Shown: piece after piece, positions 1 through 10,471 of the stretch
How the letters are laid out: each line of letters begins with the position of its first letter
How positions within the stretch are numbered: the first letter of the stretch is position 1
Origin: Lycium barbarum
Lineage: Eukaryota > Streptophyta > Magnoliopsida > Solanales > Solanaceae
Direction: 5' to 3'
Assembly (NCBI RefSeq): GCF_019175385.1
Contig: NC_083344.1
Location: 65,410,782-65,474,781, forward strand
DNA length: 64,000 nt
Notes under the pieces: model-generated
Told to the model about the DNA's origin: nothing
Seen by the model: the letters and a program-made list of their open reading frames with translations, nothing else
Database searches by the model: none
Made by a program: the position numbers and the translations under genes

Positions 1-1645
1 TCAAGTCGAGGTGGCAGACAAGAATCACGGACATTTGGGGTCTATGGGATCATACATAAAGGTTTCGAAGTGATCCGACGACGTTTGCATAAGTTTCAGA
101 CACTTGGTTCCTTTCTAGCCAAAATAAGGTCTTTAAGCTTCAATTCAATTGAATGAATAGTAGACATTTTATAATTCGGATTTCGAGGAGCAGGATTGCT
201 CCCGGGGTTCCGATATCAACCTAGCATACCTAAGACATGCCAAAAGAAGGAGTGGGTAGCCTTACATACCTTATATACGACTTACGCTCGCCCAAAACTT
301 AAGTCCCGTTTCGCTCAGAATCTGCAAATGGTCAAAGTTACCAATTAGAGATTTCAAGGCTTAAGAATTCACTTAACTTCATTTTTGTCTACCGAAATTT
401 CGGCAGCATTTCCCCTATATATATAACACCCCGAGACTTAGCTCGGCTCAATATACATCAACACAACAGCCCACAATATCACAAACATCATAAGTCATAA
501 CAAAATCACTCTAACATCAATATTCTTCCTTTCTATATATATCGACAACTTTCATTCAAATTTCACAATACCAAACTAACGTCCACATTATTGTATTCAT
601 TTACTCATTCAAGGTTATTCAAACACATCCCCAATAACATTCCGAGCAATATACACAAGTTCGAATGATTCGTCACTTTCCATATTCCATCCGAAACGTC
701 AACAACTACGACGAACATACTAACTCGCATTGTTCCATTCCGAATTCATTAACAACAACCATAATCCACATTTAAAGTCTTACTTTCACAATTATATAAG
801 AATATACAAAAATTGTATAAATTCCCAAAAAAACCCGCAACCATTTTCAATGCCAATTCAACTCATTAGACATTCATTTACGTCATAAATGTCACAACGA
901 CACAACTAACAAACTAAACAAAATCAAATTTACCTCCCCTTCATCACACTATAGCTCACGGCCAAACACACCCTTCACACTCACACACGCCATGCACAAA
1001 CACACCACACTCCCATAATCTTCATGCAACATCAATCACTATAACATATAAACTCATTTCATAACATAAAAACATAGATTTCTCACATTTTTCTTGAAAT
1101 TCCGATTTGCCGCAAACGTCGCTCTTTCGCCAAACTAATTGTATCACGTCGGAGAGCGTCTTGCACTTGCTACAACTACAAGAAAAACAAGATTTTTGGA
1201 TTGAAAACCAAGCTAGGAAAATTATTTGTTGGTGGGAAAAAGGGGTTCGGCCGAAGGGGGTTTTTGCTCCCAAGGTGTGTTTGATTTTTGTTTCTTCAAA
1301 ATTCTATGTATACAATGATATTTATCTTGATCAATGGTCACATGTAATGCACATGACCATTTAAAATGGGGCTTGGGCCAAGGCCTATGGCCGGCCACCC
1401 CTCCATTTGGGCTTCAAGTTTTGTTCCAAATTTTTCTTGGCCCAATTCGTTAAAATCTCGTTTTGTAATTCCCGAAACTAATTTCCGAAATTCCAATTTT
1501 TGCCCTTGGACCTCCTCCACATTTCCACACCAATATTTTCATAAACAACATAGACATTTTAACTAAAACCAATTATTTTCTTATAACATGCAAGTCTTAA
1601 TTATTTTTCACGATTTCCGATTATGCGAAAACACGGGATATAACA
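1..1645 (-). mobile_element. LTR fragment, family S (window-edge copy)
   Basis: This stretch aligns almost throughout with 36032-37585, the right part of the solo LTR at 34777-37585, and both copies stop at the same terminal GGATATAACA. It is therefore the right part of a TG...CA LTR whose left end lies outside the window. The base after its end (1646) resumes the gag reading frame of element A exactly, so this LTR was inserted into that gag. Any 5-bp target duplication would be CCCTT (1646-1650); the partner is not visible. Orientation is minus, because related LTRs end GGGTCGTGACA on their sense strand. Whether a solo LTR or a full element lies to the left cannot be seen. The copy is about 90 bp longer than the other over the shared part. 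Confidence 0.8.
1330..1364 (-). promoter_or_regulatory. U3 inverted repeat of family S LTR
   Basis: Two arms, AATGGTCA and TGACCATT, flank a short spacer. The same place in the second copy (about 37272-37304) keeps an imperfect version with arms like TAAGTGG/CCACTTA. On the minus strand it lies shortly before TATA-like sequence. It is the family S counterpart of the promoter-proximal palindromes seen in the other LTRs here. Confidence 0.45.
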
Positions 1646-1958
1646 CCCTTGCACTAACAACCCTGTCACCCGGCCCTGTACTTTACCGCTGAGTCTGAGC
1701 AGCAACCAACTGTGTATCCAAATGTATGGCCTCTTTTACATCTTGGCCAGAAGCATCCGGTGGAGGAGCTGAAGGTGCTGGAGGTGGGGTTGAGGCTCCC
1801 TTACGCTCCTCAGAAATAGGCACTGTCTGGGAGGACTGAGATTGAGCCGCACTCTGGGACTCACTTTCCTCTACTACCGGTGGCGGTGCTCTTTCAGCCG
1901 TCTTTTCCGCCACCGTCTTGCCCTTTTGGGCGGCTGTAGTCTTTCTCTTTACAGGCAT
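1646..1958 (-). pseudogene. gag: gag N-terminus of element A, interrupted by LTR S
   Basis: The reading starts with MPVKRK, matching the gag starts of element B (MPPKRK at 6823) and element E (MPVKRK at 12866). It runs through an acidic, Pro/Ser-rich linker to the conserved block containing TQLVAAQ. A nonsense codon lies at 1685-1683 (TAA where relatives read Gln, a C-to-T change). The frame then stays recognisable (STGPGDR...) up to 1646, where LTR S begins. Gag would form the virus-like particle shell of a Tekay/Del-type Ty3/gypsy element. The rest of gag and all of pol are outside the window, beyond LTR S. The product is certainly not functional. Confidence 0.8.
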
Positions 1959-2153
1959 TCTCTGAAATACACAACACACGATTAAGGAACAAGAATTTCT
2001 TACATCATAGCTCTATCGCACGATTCTTACGAAGAAAGAAGGTCCTTTATTCCTAAAATGTCCGCAGCTTCCTGTTTATAAGTGTGGCACGCAAACCACC
2101 CATAACCAAGACTCTACTAGACACGGCTCGTAGACACACCCTAGGACTGAACT

Positions 2154-2165
2154 GCTCTAATACCA
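2154..2165 (-). promoter_or_regulatory. Primer binding site of element A (iMet tRNA type)
   Basis: On the minus strand this reads TGGTATTAGAGC, one mismatch from the standard plant initiator-Met site TGGTATCAGAGC. It lies 4 bases from the LTR end, as in elements B and E. Its position between LTR and gag fixes element A as a minus-strand element whose 5' LTR is at 2170-4695. Confidence 0.85.
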
Positions 2166-2432
2166 CTTTTGTCACGACTCGACTAGGGCCGCGACGAGCA
2201 CCCGACGCTACCCCACCCGGGCACCCCTTTAACATACTTTCACGTAACGTCTAGGTGAGCCATAAATCAAACCATGCATTCTAGCCATCGATCATACTAG
2301 TCCCAATTGGACGACAACATTTTTTATATCATCATAGGCATTTATGCCACATCAATGTACATGGGCCGACAAGGCCAACAAAATAACATACAAAAATATA
2401 GGCCGACAAGGTCAAACACATCTAACCACATA

Positions 2433-2675
2433 CACATGTCTACGAGCCTCTAAGAAGGTTATAACATATCACATGAGCGGGACAGGACCCCGCTATGCCT
2501 ATAATTATGTACACAAAAGAATAAGTACCCAAAAGATATAGCTCCAAATGAAATGGAGCTCCGCTATGTAGTCCCTGAAAATATAGCTATAGATCAAGCT
2601 TGTCTCCCCGTGCACCTGCGGGCATGACGCAGCGTCCACGAACAGAAGGACGTCAGTACGAAGAATGTACTGAGT
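2433..2675 (-). other. Shared LTR terminal module with two stem-loops (element A)
   Basis: It contains a 6-bp stem, 7-base loop hairpin at 2476-2494 (sense AGCGGG/CCCGCT, loop GTCCTGT) and a 7-bp stem hairpin at 2653-2673 (TCAGTAC/GTACTGA). The conserved block CTGCGGGCATGA lies between them. The same arrangement occurs in the other long LTRs of this window even where U3 is unrelated. Confidence 0.7.
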
Positions 2676-2885
2676 ATGTAAAGCATGATCAATATCAATA
2701 TGAAAGCTTAAGAGTCAACATATGAGATAGCATAACATGGGAGATAATAATATCGTCGTCATAGCACTTACTTGCTTTCCACAAGGACATTCCATTTCTA
2801 TTGCGTAACCGTGTACATACATCCATATCCGTATTTATTTACCTTTACATTCATTTTTATAATATATTCGTACTCATATTGATGT

Positions 2886-2888
<3 letters not shown>

Positions 2889-2951
<63 letters not shown>
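2889..2951. repeat. (AC)n-(AT)n microsatellite
   Basis: An uninterrupted AC run (2889-2920) passes directly into an AT run (2921-2951) inside the LTR of element A. Confidence 0.97.
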
Positions 2952-2952
<1 letters not shown>

Positions 2953-4189
2953 CTATAGCGTGCCCGACCATAAAGGTTCGGTGTTTCATAAATACTTGGC
3001 CAACCAAGGCTCAAGGTCATACATACCTGGCCCTACCAAGGCATCAGGGTTATCCGTACCTTCTGCCAAAGTGCGCGCGCGTTTCATAATCATATACATA
3101 CTCTCTACATATTCATATACATATATTCTTACCCGGCGTCATAAGCTCGGGTCTTATTATAGCCCTTCATAGGCACACATACATATCATAGCTCGTAAGC
3201 ATCTTTAGCATCATTTTATTCTCATCATCATTACTATCATTGTCATTATCGTTACATCTACCTTATAGTCTTACTCGTCATACGAGGAACTTAGTAAAAT
3301 CGTAGCACATCGAGCATCGGGAGCTTACTAGCTCGGAGAATCAAATCGTTTGAAGGGAATCATAGTCTTATAGGAGATTTAGACGTTTGGCCAAAGAACC
3401 ATGACTTATGAAAGAAGGGTTAGCCTTACATACCTTTTCGTTCGACTATATAACACTTGCACGTTCCCTTCCACGCTTGCGTTTATACTTTCATCAAGGT
3501 CATACTATCGTTAGACTTGACAACTAGCATAAATGGCTAAAGCTAGGGAAAATCGGACAACATCTCCTTTATTTATACAACATTCCTCCATATCGTAGTT
3601 CAACTCCCAAACGTCAACAATACATTTACAATATCATAACAATAGCCTTTAGTCATCTACATTATCCATATTCTCAATTCACTTCCAATTGTCCATATTC
3701 AAGACCATAACACACGATTTTGTTCATTCACATACAATGCCTATTTCATGAGCTTAACGTCATTTATAACCCATTCATGTCACAACACATCAACAATCAT
3801 GATTCAATTTAAACTATTTCTCAAAACGTCACTATTCATCTTTCATGACCCATTTTGCTATACTCTTCTAAACTCCAAGAATTTCAACTTACAAATACCT
3901 TAAAACAACATATAAATACCATAAATCTTACCTTAGATGTTGTAGGAACAAGCCTTAGTCGAAATGCTCCACTTGAGCAAAAACCCTAGTTTTTCTCCAT
4001 TTGGATTTCTTGACTTGAATGATCTTTAATCGGTTTGCTTACACTTGATTCACTTATTTTGTGTTGTTGATCACTAAAAACCCTTGAAAAATTGTGGAAT
4101 ATATGTAGAGAGATGTCTTAGAGAGAAGGGGTGTCAAGAAGAAATGAAATGAAATAACCTTGGTCCCTTACATTTATTGGACAAAATCT

Positions 4190-4350
4190 GTCCCGACCAA
4201 ACATACGGACCAACATACGGTTCGTATAAATTGTACAGGCCGTATGTTTGGTCGTACAATTGGTCCAGAGAGTTTGGCCAATCTGGGATGATTATACGGT
4301 CCCAAACATACGGACCGTATAAATTATACGGCCAGTATGTTTGGCTGTAT
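4190..4350 (-). promoter_or_regulatory. U3 palindrome cluster of LTR A (TACGGWCCGTA type)
   Basis: Several copies of TACGGACC/GGTCCGTA-like half-sites and one full palindrome (near 4311-4321) are separated by AT-rich spacers such as TATAAATTATA. On the sense strand the cluster lies about 350-500 nt after the LTR start, just before a TATA-like CAATAAATG. Solo LTR 20018-22583 has the same motif family at 20235-20510. Confidence 0.65.
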
Positions 4351-5782
4351 AATCCCCAGTGATCCCGTAGTTCGTTTCATCGTCTCGTTTGATCTCCAAT
4401 CCTTATGGAACCTTCTTAACACTTGTTCAACACTTCAATACCAATCCAAGGGACGTTATCACTCTTCTCCAAGACATCATTTATCTCTTACTAACTCGTT
4501 ACTCGTAATTTCTTTCCGATGCTTATCAAAATACTTTGCCTTCTCTTTACAATCCTCTTCCCCCATCTCTAACATCTTTGAACTCTCACCTAGAATCATC
4601 AAATGTCATCGCTCGCTCATGAAAACATCGTATACTCATAATCCTCACTAGTTCATTCACTTGCGTACTAACAGAAGATTTTTCGAGGTGTAACAAACTT
4701 CATCAAACCAAGAGAATTAAGTGCAAGAAACTCATTAGGGTGCATCCAAGACAAGAAATCTCGTTGGAAGTGAAACTAGGGTTTTGCTCAAGTGATGTGT
4801 TTCCACCCAAAGCTCATTGCCACTATATAAAAGGTAAGTTTTATGATCAATTCATGTTGTTTAAGGTGTTGAGGGGTTGAAAGACTTAGATTATGAAAGG
4901 AGGTGGTAGATGGGTCATAAATATGAGAATAGTGACATCTTTGAGTGGTAGCTTAGAATGAATTATGATTCTTGATATGTTGTGATTATAATTATGTTAC
5001 AAATGATATTAATAACATGGAATAAACATTATATGTGAGTAAATGTAATAGTGTACTATGACCATGATTATGGATGATTTGAAGTGAAATTGGGAAATGT
5101 GGATAATGTAGGTGAACGGAGATTATTGCTTATGATATTGTGAATGTTATTATAGACGTTTGGGAGTTGACATATTATATGGAGAAAGTTGTATAAACAA
5201 AGGAAATTCTGCCCAATTTTCTCTAGCTTTAGTCAAGTTTACTTAAGTTATCGATTATCTAATGTTAGTACAAACTCTCTTGAAGGTAGAAACGAGAACA
5301 TTGGAGGAGAGCATTCAAGAGATAGTGTAGCTAAACGAAAAGGTATGTAAGGCTAGTCCTTTCCTTCTAAGGCATGACTCCTATGAAATGAATCTTCCTA
5401 TCTTTCCATGACTGTCCTATATATCGGAAATTATAAGTCTACGATTATAAAGAGCTTCATATAAGATAAAGAAAAGAGATACGTTATGAGCATAATAATG
5501 ATGATGATGAGTTTAAGTCTAAGGAATTCTAAAGCAAGATATGATGTCCATGAAGTTAATGATCCTAAGTATGACCCATTGATGTTGTTCATTGTGTACA
5601 CTCACCTTACAATGTTAGTTCCTTCAAGGTGAGATATGATGAATATGATCACTCCATAACGTAATCAGGGGTTCTCGAACTTATGTCACCTCGGTATAGT
5701 TATAGATTGACTTTATACTCTAATGCATGTTCTATGATAAATGTATGATGATGATAAGTTTATGATGAGTATATGATGATAT

Positions 5783-5945
5783 GATTACACCGTGCCTTGA
5801 TGGCCAGGCATGTTACCGTGAAGGGGGGCTGCACATGATTATACTGTGCCTAGATGGCCGGGCATGTCACAGCGAAGGCGGGCTGCATATGATTATACCG
5901 TGCCTAGAGGGGCGGGCATGACACCACTAGTGGGCAGTGTACGAT
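5783..5945 (+). repeat. 54-bp tandem repeat, three units, in LTR B
   Basis: Units begin at 5783, 5837 and 5891 with GATTAYACYGTGCC and contain the block GGCCGGGCATG. The solo LTR of the same family carries the homologous three units at 21777, 21831 and about 21884. Element E has an unrelated 15-bp triplication in the comparable position. Confidence 0.85.
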
Positions 5946-6039
5946 GGTTACCCGGACACGGGTTAACGACGATGGTATATGTGATATGATGATATATGTG
6001 ATATGATTAAAATGCACACGCTCTTAAAAGTTAAGCAGG

Positions 6040-6040
<1 letters not shown>

Positions 6041-6079
<39 letters not shown>
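6041..6079. repeat. (TA)n microsatellite
   Basis: Uninterrupted TA run inside the LTR of element B, just upstream of the shared terminal module. A shorter run is at about 6400-6417. Confidence 0.97.
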
Positions 6080-6082
<3 letters not shown>

Positions 6083-6129
6083 TCTCCTGTCTTATGATTT
6101 CTCTATTGTGTTCATTTTATTCATGCCTT

Positions 6130-6350
6130 ACATACTCAGTACAATGCTCGTACTGACGTCCTTTTTCTTTGGACGCTGTGTTCATGCTCACAGGTAGACA
6201 GGGAGGTGATCCAGATTCATAGGAGCTATCAGCAGACTTTGAGAGCACTCCATTGTTCTGAAGGTGCCATTGATTATTATTTTGTGTACAAATATTTTGG
6301 GCACGACGGGGTCCTGTCCCGTCCATATGTCTAGTACTCCAGTAGAGGCT
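6130..6350 (+). other. Shared LTR terminal module with two stem-loops (element B)
   Basis: Hairpin 1 at 6136-6156 (TCAGTAC, loop AATGCTC, GTACTGA) is followed by ACGTCC and the block GCTGTGTTCATGC. Hairpin 2 at 6305-6323 is GACGGG, loop GTCCTGT, CCCGTC. The tail contains CCAGTAGAGGCTC. The module ends about 240 bp before the LTR end. Confidence 0.75.
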
Positions 6351-6592
6351 CATAGATACGTATGTGTGGGTAGTATGGTCTCACGATTTCCTCGTTGTAT
6401 ATATATATATATATATTATTTTGAAATAAAAAGGGCTTATGTGTTTAAAGGTAAATATGTTTCAAAGTTAAAATGGTTTCCTATGATTAGAAGCATGAGA
6501 ATAATGAATGCACGCAGGACGAGTAGTATGAGTGGTGCTCAGTGGTCAGCCCCGACTACCCGTCATGGCCTCTAGTCGGGTCGTGACGAAAG

Positions 6593-6604
6593 TGGTATCA
6601 GAGT
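6593..6604 (+). promoter_or_regulatory. Primer binding site of element B (iMet tRNA type)
   Basis: TGGTATCAGAGT is one mismatch from the 3' complement of plant initiator Met tRNA. It follows the LTR end by 4 bases. Confidence 0.9.
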
Positions 6605-6822
6605 AGTTCAGTACTAGGAAGTGTCTACGAGCCATGTCTAGTAGAGTCTTGTTTATGGTGTGTTGCGCCCCAGTCTTGTTTATGATGTGTTGTACACCAC
6701 ATCTATAAATAGAAGGCTGCAGAGCATCTAGGAAAATTTACCATTCTTCATCTTATGAGATCGTGCGGTAAATCCATGTTATAAGATTTTCTCCTCCCTA
6801 ATTGTGCACTATGATTTCAGTG
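6605..6822 (+). other. Leader of element B with a 27-bp tandem duplication
   Basis: This is the untranslated leader between primer binding site and gag. It contains a direct duplication of 27 bp (6644-6670 and 6671-6697, core GTCTTGTTTATG). The block resembling ATCGTGCGGTA is also present in the leader of element E. Confidence 0.7.
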
Positions 6823-8160
6823 ATGCCGCCAAAAAGAAAAGCTACAGCCGCCCAGAAGCGCAAGACTACAATAGAAAGACGGGTAGAAAGGGAGCTGCTA
6901 ACGAATATAGAAGAGGGTGAATCACATAATGAGGCTCCATCTAATACTTCTGCCACTTCGCCTATTCTAGAAGAACAAGAAGGGGCTTCGGTTTCAGCTC
7001 CTATGCCTATAGTTCCTCCACCGGCTGCTTCGGGTCAACAAATGACTGAAGCTATTCATTTATTGACGCAGTTAGTTGCCGCCCAGGCACAGCGGAAGAG
7101 TTCGGGTCCAAGTAACAGGGCACTTAGTACTAGAGGTCGTGATTTTATGAGTTTAAATCCTCTGGAGTTTTTTGGGTCAAAGCCGGATGAAGACCCGCAT
7201 GGTTTTGTTGATGAAATGTTGAGAACATTAAAGATTATTCATGCCTCCGAAACTGAATCTGTGGAGTTGGCATCTTACAGACTCCGAGATGTGGCGGTAC
7301 TTTGGTATAATAATTGGATATCTTTAAGAAAAGAGAATGTGCCTCCTCCAATTTGGCAAGAATTCGTAGATGCCCTCATCCGCCACTATTTTCAACCCGA
7401 GATAGGTCGAGCTAGAGCGGATTGATTCTTAAATCTGAAACAAGAAAATATGAGTGCCCGGGAGTATAGCCTTCAGTTTAATTTATTGGCTAGATATGCT
7501 TCGACTATGTTGGCCAACATAGGAGATAGGGTGCATAGATTTGTGAGTGGCTTAGGGCCATATTTGTTCAAAGACTGCTTGACAGCTTCGTTACAAAAGG
7601 GGATGGATATTTCCCGCATTCAGGCCCATGCCCAGAACCTAGAAGAGCAACAGCACCCGCAAAAGGGTGAGCGTGATATTGATAGAGGGCAAAGCAAGAG
7701 GGCCAGATCTGTTGGTGTTGGTAGCGACTATAGAGGGGGATCGAGGCAGTCATATTCTCGACACTCAGGCCAATCTGCGACTAGTGCACCTCCACGATTT
7801 GCAAGTAGGAGATTCGACTGCTCCATTCATTCAGGGCATTGTTAGAGCTCGAGAGCTTCAGGTTCCCAGTTTGAGGGTGATTATAGCCAGAGGAGGCCAC
7901 CAGTTCCACGATGTAGTCAGTGTGAAAGTTACATTCAGGGCCATGTCGCCAAGGTTCAGATGCTTGTTATGTTTGTGGACACACTGGGCACGTGATGCGT
8001 GACTGTCCCTTGAGGTATGACAGAGGTAGGGTTCAGCCCATAGGATCAACGGCTGGTTCTTCTTCAGTGTGCTCGGTAGGGCAGACTCCCTAGATTCCAA
8101 CAGGTCGAGGTAGAGGCAGAGGGGGAGCGTCTAGTTCAAGTGGTATCCAGCCCCGTATCT
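6823..8160 (+). pseudogene. gag: gag of element B (Tekay/Del-like), broken
   Basis: The start at 6823 (MPPKRKA) is chosen because elements A and E begin gag the same way; an in-frame ATG 21 bases earlier is less conserved. The basic N-terminus and Ser/Pro linker are followed by the TQLVAAQAQR block and the retrotransposon gag domain (NPLEFFGSKPDEDP to about RHYFQPE). One in-frame TGA at 7423-7425 replaces an Arg codon (CGA to TGA) and the frame then continues to about 7845. Beyond it the frame shifts: the CCHC zinc knuckle (CYVCGHTGHVMRDC) is at 7965-8006 in another frame. Gag would form the particle and bind genomic RNA. The copy is defective. Confidence 0.9.
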
Positions 8161-8720
8161 ATGCTTTAGCCGGACGACAGGATCTTCAGTCCTCCTCGGA
8201 TGTGGTTACAGGTATATTATCCGTATTTATATTATCCGTATTTTCTCATGACGTATATGCATTGGTAGATCCGGGTTCTACGTTATCTTATATCACTCCT
8301 TATATTTCTGGTCGTATTGGGGTGAAACCCGAGCCAATTAAACCTTTTGAGGTATCTACTCTGGTTGGTGATCCCGTAATAGCTAGACAAGTGTACAAAA
8401 ATTGTGTGGTGATGGTATGTAAACGTCAAACTATTGCTGATTTGATTGAGCTAGAAATGTTAGATTTTGATGTGATTATGGGTATGGATTGGTTGACCTC
8501 TTGTTATGCCAATGTCGATTGCCGAGCGAAAGTTGTTCGATTCCAATTTTCGGGAGAACCCGTGCTTGAATGGAAGGGTAATACAGCGTCTCCCAGAGGT
8601 AGGTTTATTTCCTCCCTTAAGGCAAGGAAGATGATAGCTAAAGGCTACATTTATCACTTAGTCCGAGTCCATGACACCAAAGCAAAGTCACCGACTTTCC
8701 AATCCACCCTGGTAGTGAGT
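8161..8720 (+). pseudogene. pol: Aspartic protease region of element B pol
   Basis: The region starts with the conserved IYALAGRQD-type linker and carries the protease active-site motif DPGS at 8268-8279, followed by the flap-like GMDWL block near 8480. The enzyme would cleave the Gag-Pol polyprotein. Just before the active site there is a perfect 15-bp tandem duplication (8213-8227 and 8228-8242), which adds five residues (ILSVF repeated) without breaking the frame. The region is in frame with the start of reverse transcriptase until a frameshift near 8900-8940. Confidence 0.85.
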
Positions 8721-9610
8721 GAATTTCCGGATGTATTTGCAAATGAACTTCCAGGCCTTCCTTCGGAAAGAAAGATTGATTTTTCTATTGATGTGTTGCC
8801 AGACACCCAGCCTATTTCTATTCCTCCTTACCGAATGGCTCCTGCAGAATTAAAAGAGCTAAAGGAACAATTGAAAGATTTGCTTGAAAAGGATTCATTA
8901 GGCCTAGTTCATCACTGTGGGGAGCACCAGTCCTATTTGTGCAAAAGAAAGATGGTTCTTTGCGAATGTGCATTAATTACAGGCAGTCAAATAAGGTGAC
9001 GATAAAGAATAAATATCCTCTTCCAAGGATTGATGATTTGTTTGATCAATTACAGGGTGCTAAGTGGTTTTCCAAAATAGATCTAAGGTTAGGTTATCAT
9101 CAAGTGAGAGTTAAAGAAGAAGATATTCCCAAAACAGCTTTCAGGACGAGATATGGCCATTATGAGTTTCGAGTGATGTCATTCGGGTTAACTAATGCTC
9201 CGGCAGTTTTTATGAATTTGATGAATAATGTATTTAGGCCTCTTTTGGATCTATTCGTGAGAGTGTTCATTGATGATATTCTGGTATACTCTCGGACAGA
9301 ATCTGAACATGCAGACCATTTGCGTGTTGTCCTTGAAATACTTTGGACACGAGAATTGTATGCAAAATTTTCTAAGTGCGAGTTTTGGTTGAATTCTGTG
9401 ACATTTTTGGGCCATATTATTTTTGCCAATGGCATTCGGGTTGATACCCAGAAAATTGAAGCTGTGAAGACTTGGCTAAGGCCAACAACGCCTACAGAAG
9501 TCCGTAGTTTCCTGGGATTGGTAGGTTACTATAGAAGATTCGTGGAAGGGTTCTCATCTATCTCAGCGCCGTTGACGAAGCTAACTCAGAAGTCAGCTAA
9601 ATTTAAGTAG
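8721..9610 (+). pseudogene. pol: Reverse transcriptase of element B pol, frameshifted
   Basis: The N-terminal part ([16 protein letters not shown]) is in the protease frame. The frame changes near 8900-8940, and the body continues with [13 protein letters not shown], the TNAPAVF motif and the catalytic box FIDD at 9266-9277, the usual Ty3/gypsy variant of YxDD. A TAG at 9608-9610 replaces the Trp expected after KFK (TGG to TAG). The enzyme would copy element RNA into DNA in the particle. The catalytic residues remain visible, but one frameshift and one stop make it inactive. Confidence 0.9.
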
Positions 9611-9886
9611 AATAATGCTTGGGAACGCAGTTTTCAGGAATTGAAAGATAGGCTAACTTCAGCTCCAGTCCTGACACTCCCAGAAAGGCCAGATGTTTAT
9701 ATTGTATATTGTGATGCTTCTGGTGTTGGGTTAGGATATGTATTGATGCAGCACGGTAAAGTCATTACCTATTCTTCAAGGCAGTTGCGGAAACACGAGA
9801 AGAATTATCCGACCCATGACCTTGAGTTGGCTGCGGTCATCCATGCACTTAAGATGTGGAGACACTACTTTTATGGTGTACATGTC
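9611..9886 (+). pseudogene. pol: RNase H start of element B pol, cut by element E
   Basis: The sequence after reverse transcriptase gives the RNase H start [11 protein letters not shown] and continues to [11 protein letters not shown], in a different frame from the reverse transcriptase body. It stops at 9886, where the LTR of element E begins. The base pairs ATGTC at 9882-9886 would be the target duplication. The remaining RNase H, integrase and chromodomain of B were not found between here and B's 3' LTR piece at 17210. Confidence 0.88.
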
Positions 9887-10438
9887 TGTTACGCCCTGGA
9901 AAAATTTCGCGTTATCAAGACTGTGGACAGCTTAGTATGAGCTCAAGGGGGAGCAGAGTTACACAAGGATTAGGGAGGAAGTTTATATTATCTGAGCATA
10001 AGAATATATATATATATGACATTTGGAGATTGTATGGAGTAAATCAGTTAACACGATTACTCGATGATAGCCCACGTAACCATAAGTTAAGGTGGGGCCC
10101 ACATGTTGGGATTTTGTAAAGGACATATGAAAAGTGATACGAGTAGTACATGAAAAGTTGAGCAAATCTTAAGAAGGACCCTTAAGTCAAATATGGGCAT
10201 AAGCCCTCCAAAAGGATGATTTAAAGGTACGTTTTCGGATGACCTGACTTTGAAGGGCCAAAACGCTATTATAAGTTTGGAATTTGGAAAAACCCCAAGA
10301 ATTAAAGTTGTAGATAATTGGAAGATCTTTCCAACCGTAGGTCGTGGGCCCTCACCCAACATCGGGATCAAAAGTTATGGCCATTTTAAGATCAAGACTC
10401 TAAGCTGCCAAAAGGCTCCGCGAGCCCCACTTGAGGAA

Positions 10439-10453
10439 GTCGGTGAAACCGAC
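10439..10453 (+). promoter_or_regulatory. Perfect U3 inverted repeat of LTR E
   Basis: GTCGGT-GAA-ACCGAC is a perfect 6-bp inverted repeat with a 3-base spacer, placed 10 bp upstream of the TATA box. It is the family M version of the promoter-proximal palindromes found in other LTRs here. Confidence 0.75.
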
Positions 10454-10463
10454 CTAGGAGGGG

Positions 10464-10471
10464 TATAAATA
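10464..10471 (+). promoter_or_regulatory. TATA box of LTR E
   Basis: TATAAATA lies inside the dyad GGGTATAAATACCC and is followed by a pyrimidine-rich stretch, a typical plant core promoter. It marks the U3/R region. Confidence 0.8.

Larger units (their letters stand above)
2170..4695 (-). mobile_element. 5' LTR of element A (family L, 2526 bp)
   Basis: The LTR runs from TGTCACGACTC at the left to CGAGGTGTAACA at the right, which on the sense (minus) strand is TGTTACACCTCG...GTCGTGACA. Its interior matches the plus-strand solo LTR at 20018-22583 and the partial LTR at 4696-6588, so all three belong to one family with unusually long LTRs (about 2.5 kb), typical of Tekay/Del chromoviruses. It contains the shared terminal module (2433-2675), a dinucleotide array (2889-2951) and U3 palindromes (about 4190-4350). 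At 4696 the sequence switches to a plus-strand copy of the same family, so A appears to have inserted into B's LTR, producing a head-to-head arrangement. Confidence 0.85.
4696..6588 (+). mobile_element. 5' LTR of element B, left part missing (family L)
   Basis: The stretch aligns with solo LTR 20018-22583 from about 20640 onward and ends GGTCGTGACG, the terminal A of TGACA having changed to G. It is followed at once by a primer binding site and gag, so it is the 5' LTR of plus-strand element B. The first roughly 640 bp are displaced to the left of element A, outside the window. It holds three tandem units of 54 bp (5783-5945), an AT array (6041-6079) and the shared terminal module (6130-6350). 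Confidence 0.85.

Noticed and set aside
2885..3172. Open reading frame across the AC/AT microsatellite
   Set aside because: The frame is open only because the dinucleotide repeat has no stops; there is no similarity to a protein and it lies within an LTR.
4177..4651. Open frames in the right part of LTR A
   Set aside because: They coincide with the palindrome cluster and U3 sequence, and the same region in the solo LTR does not keep the frames.
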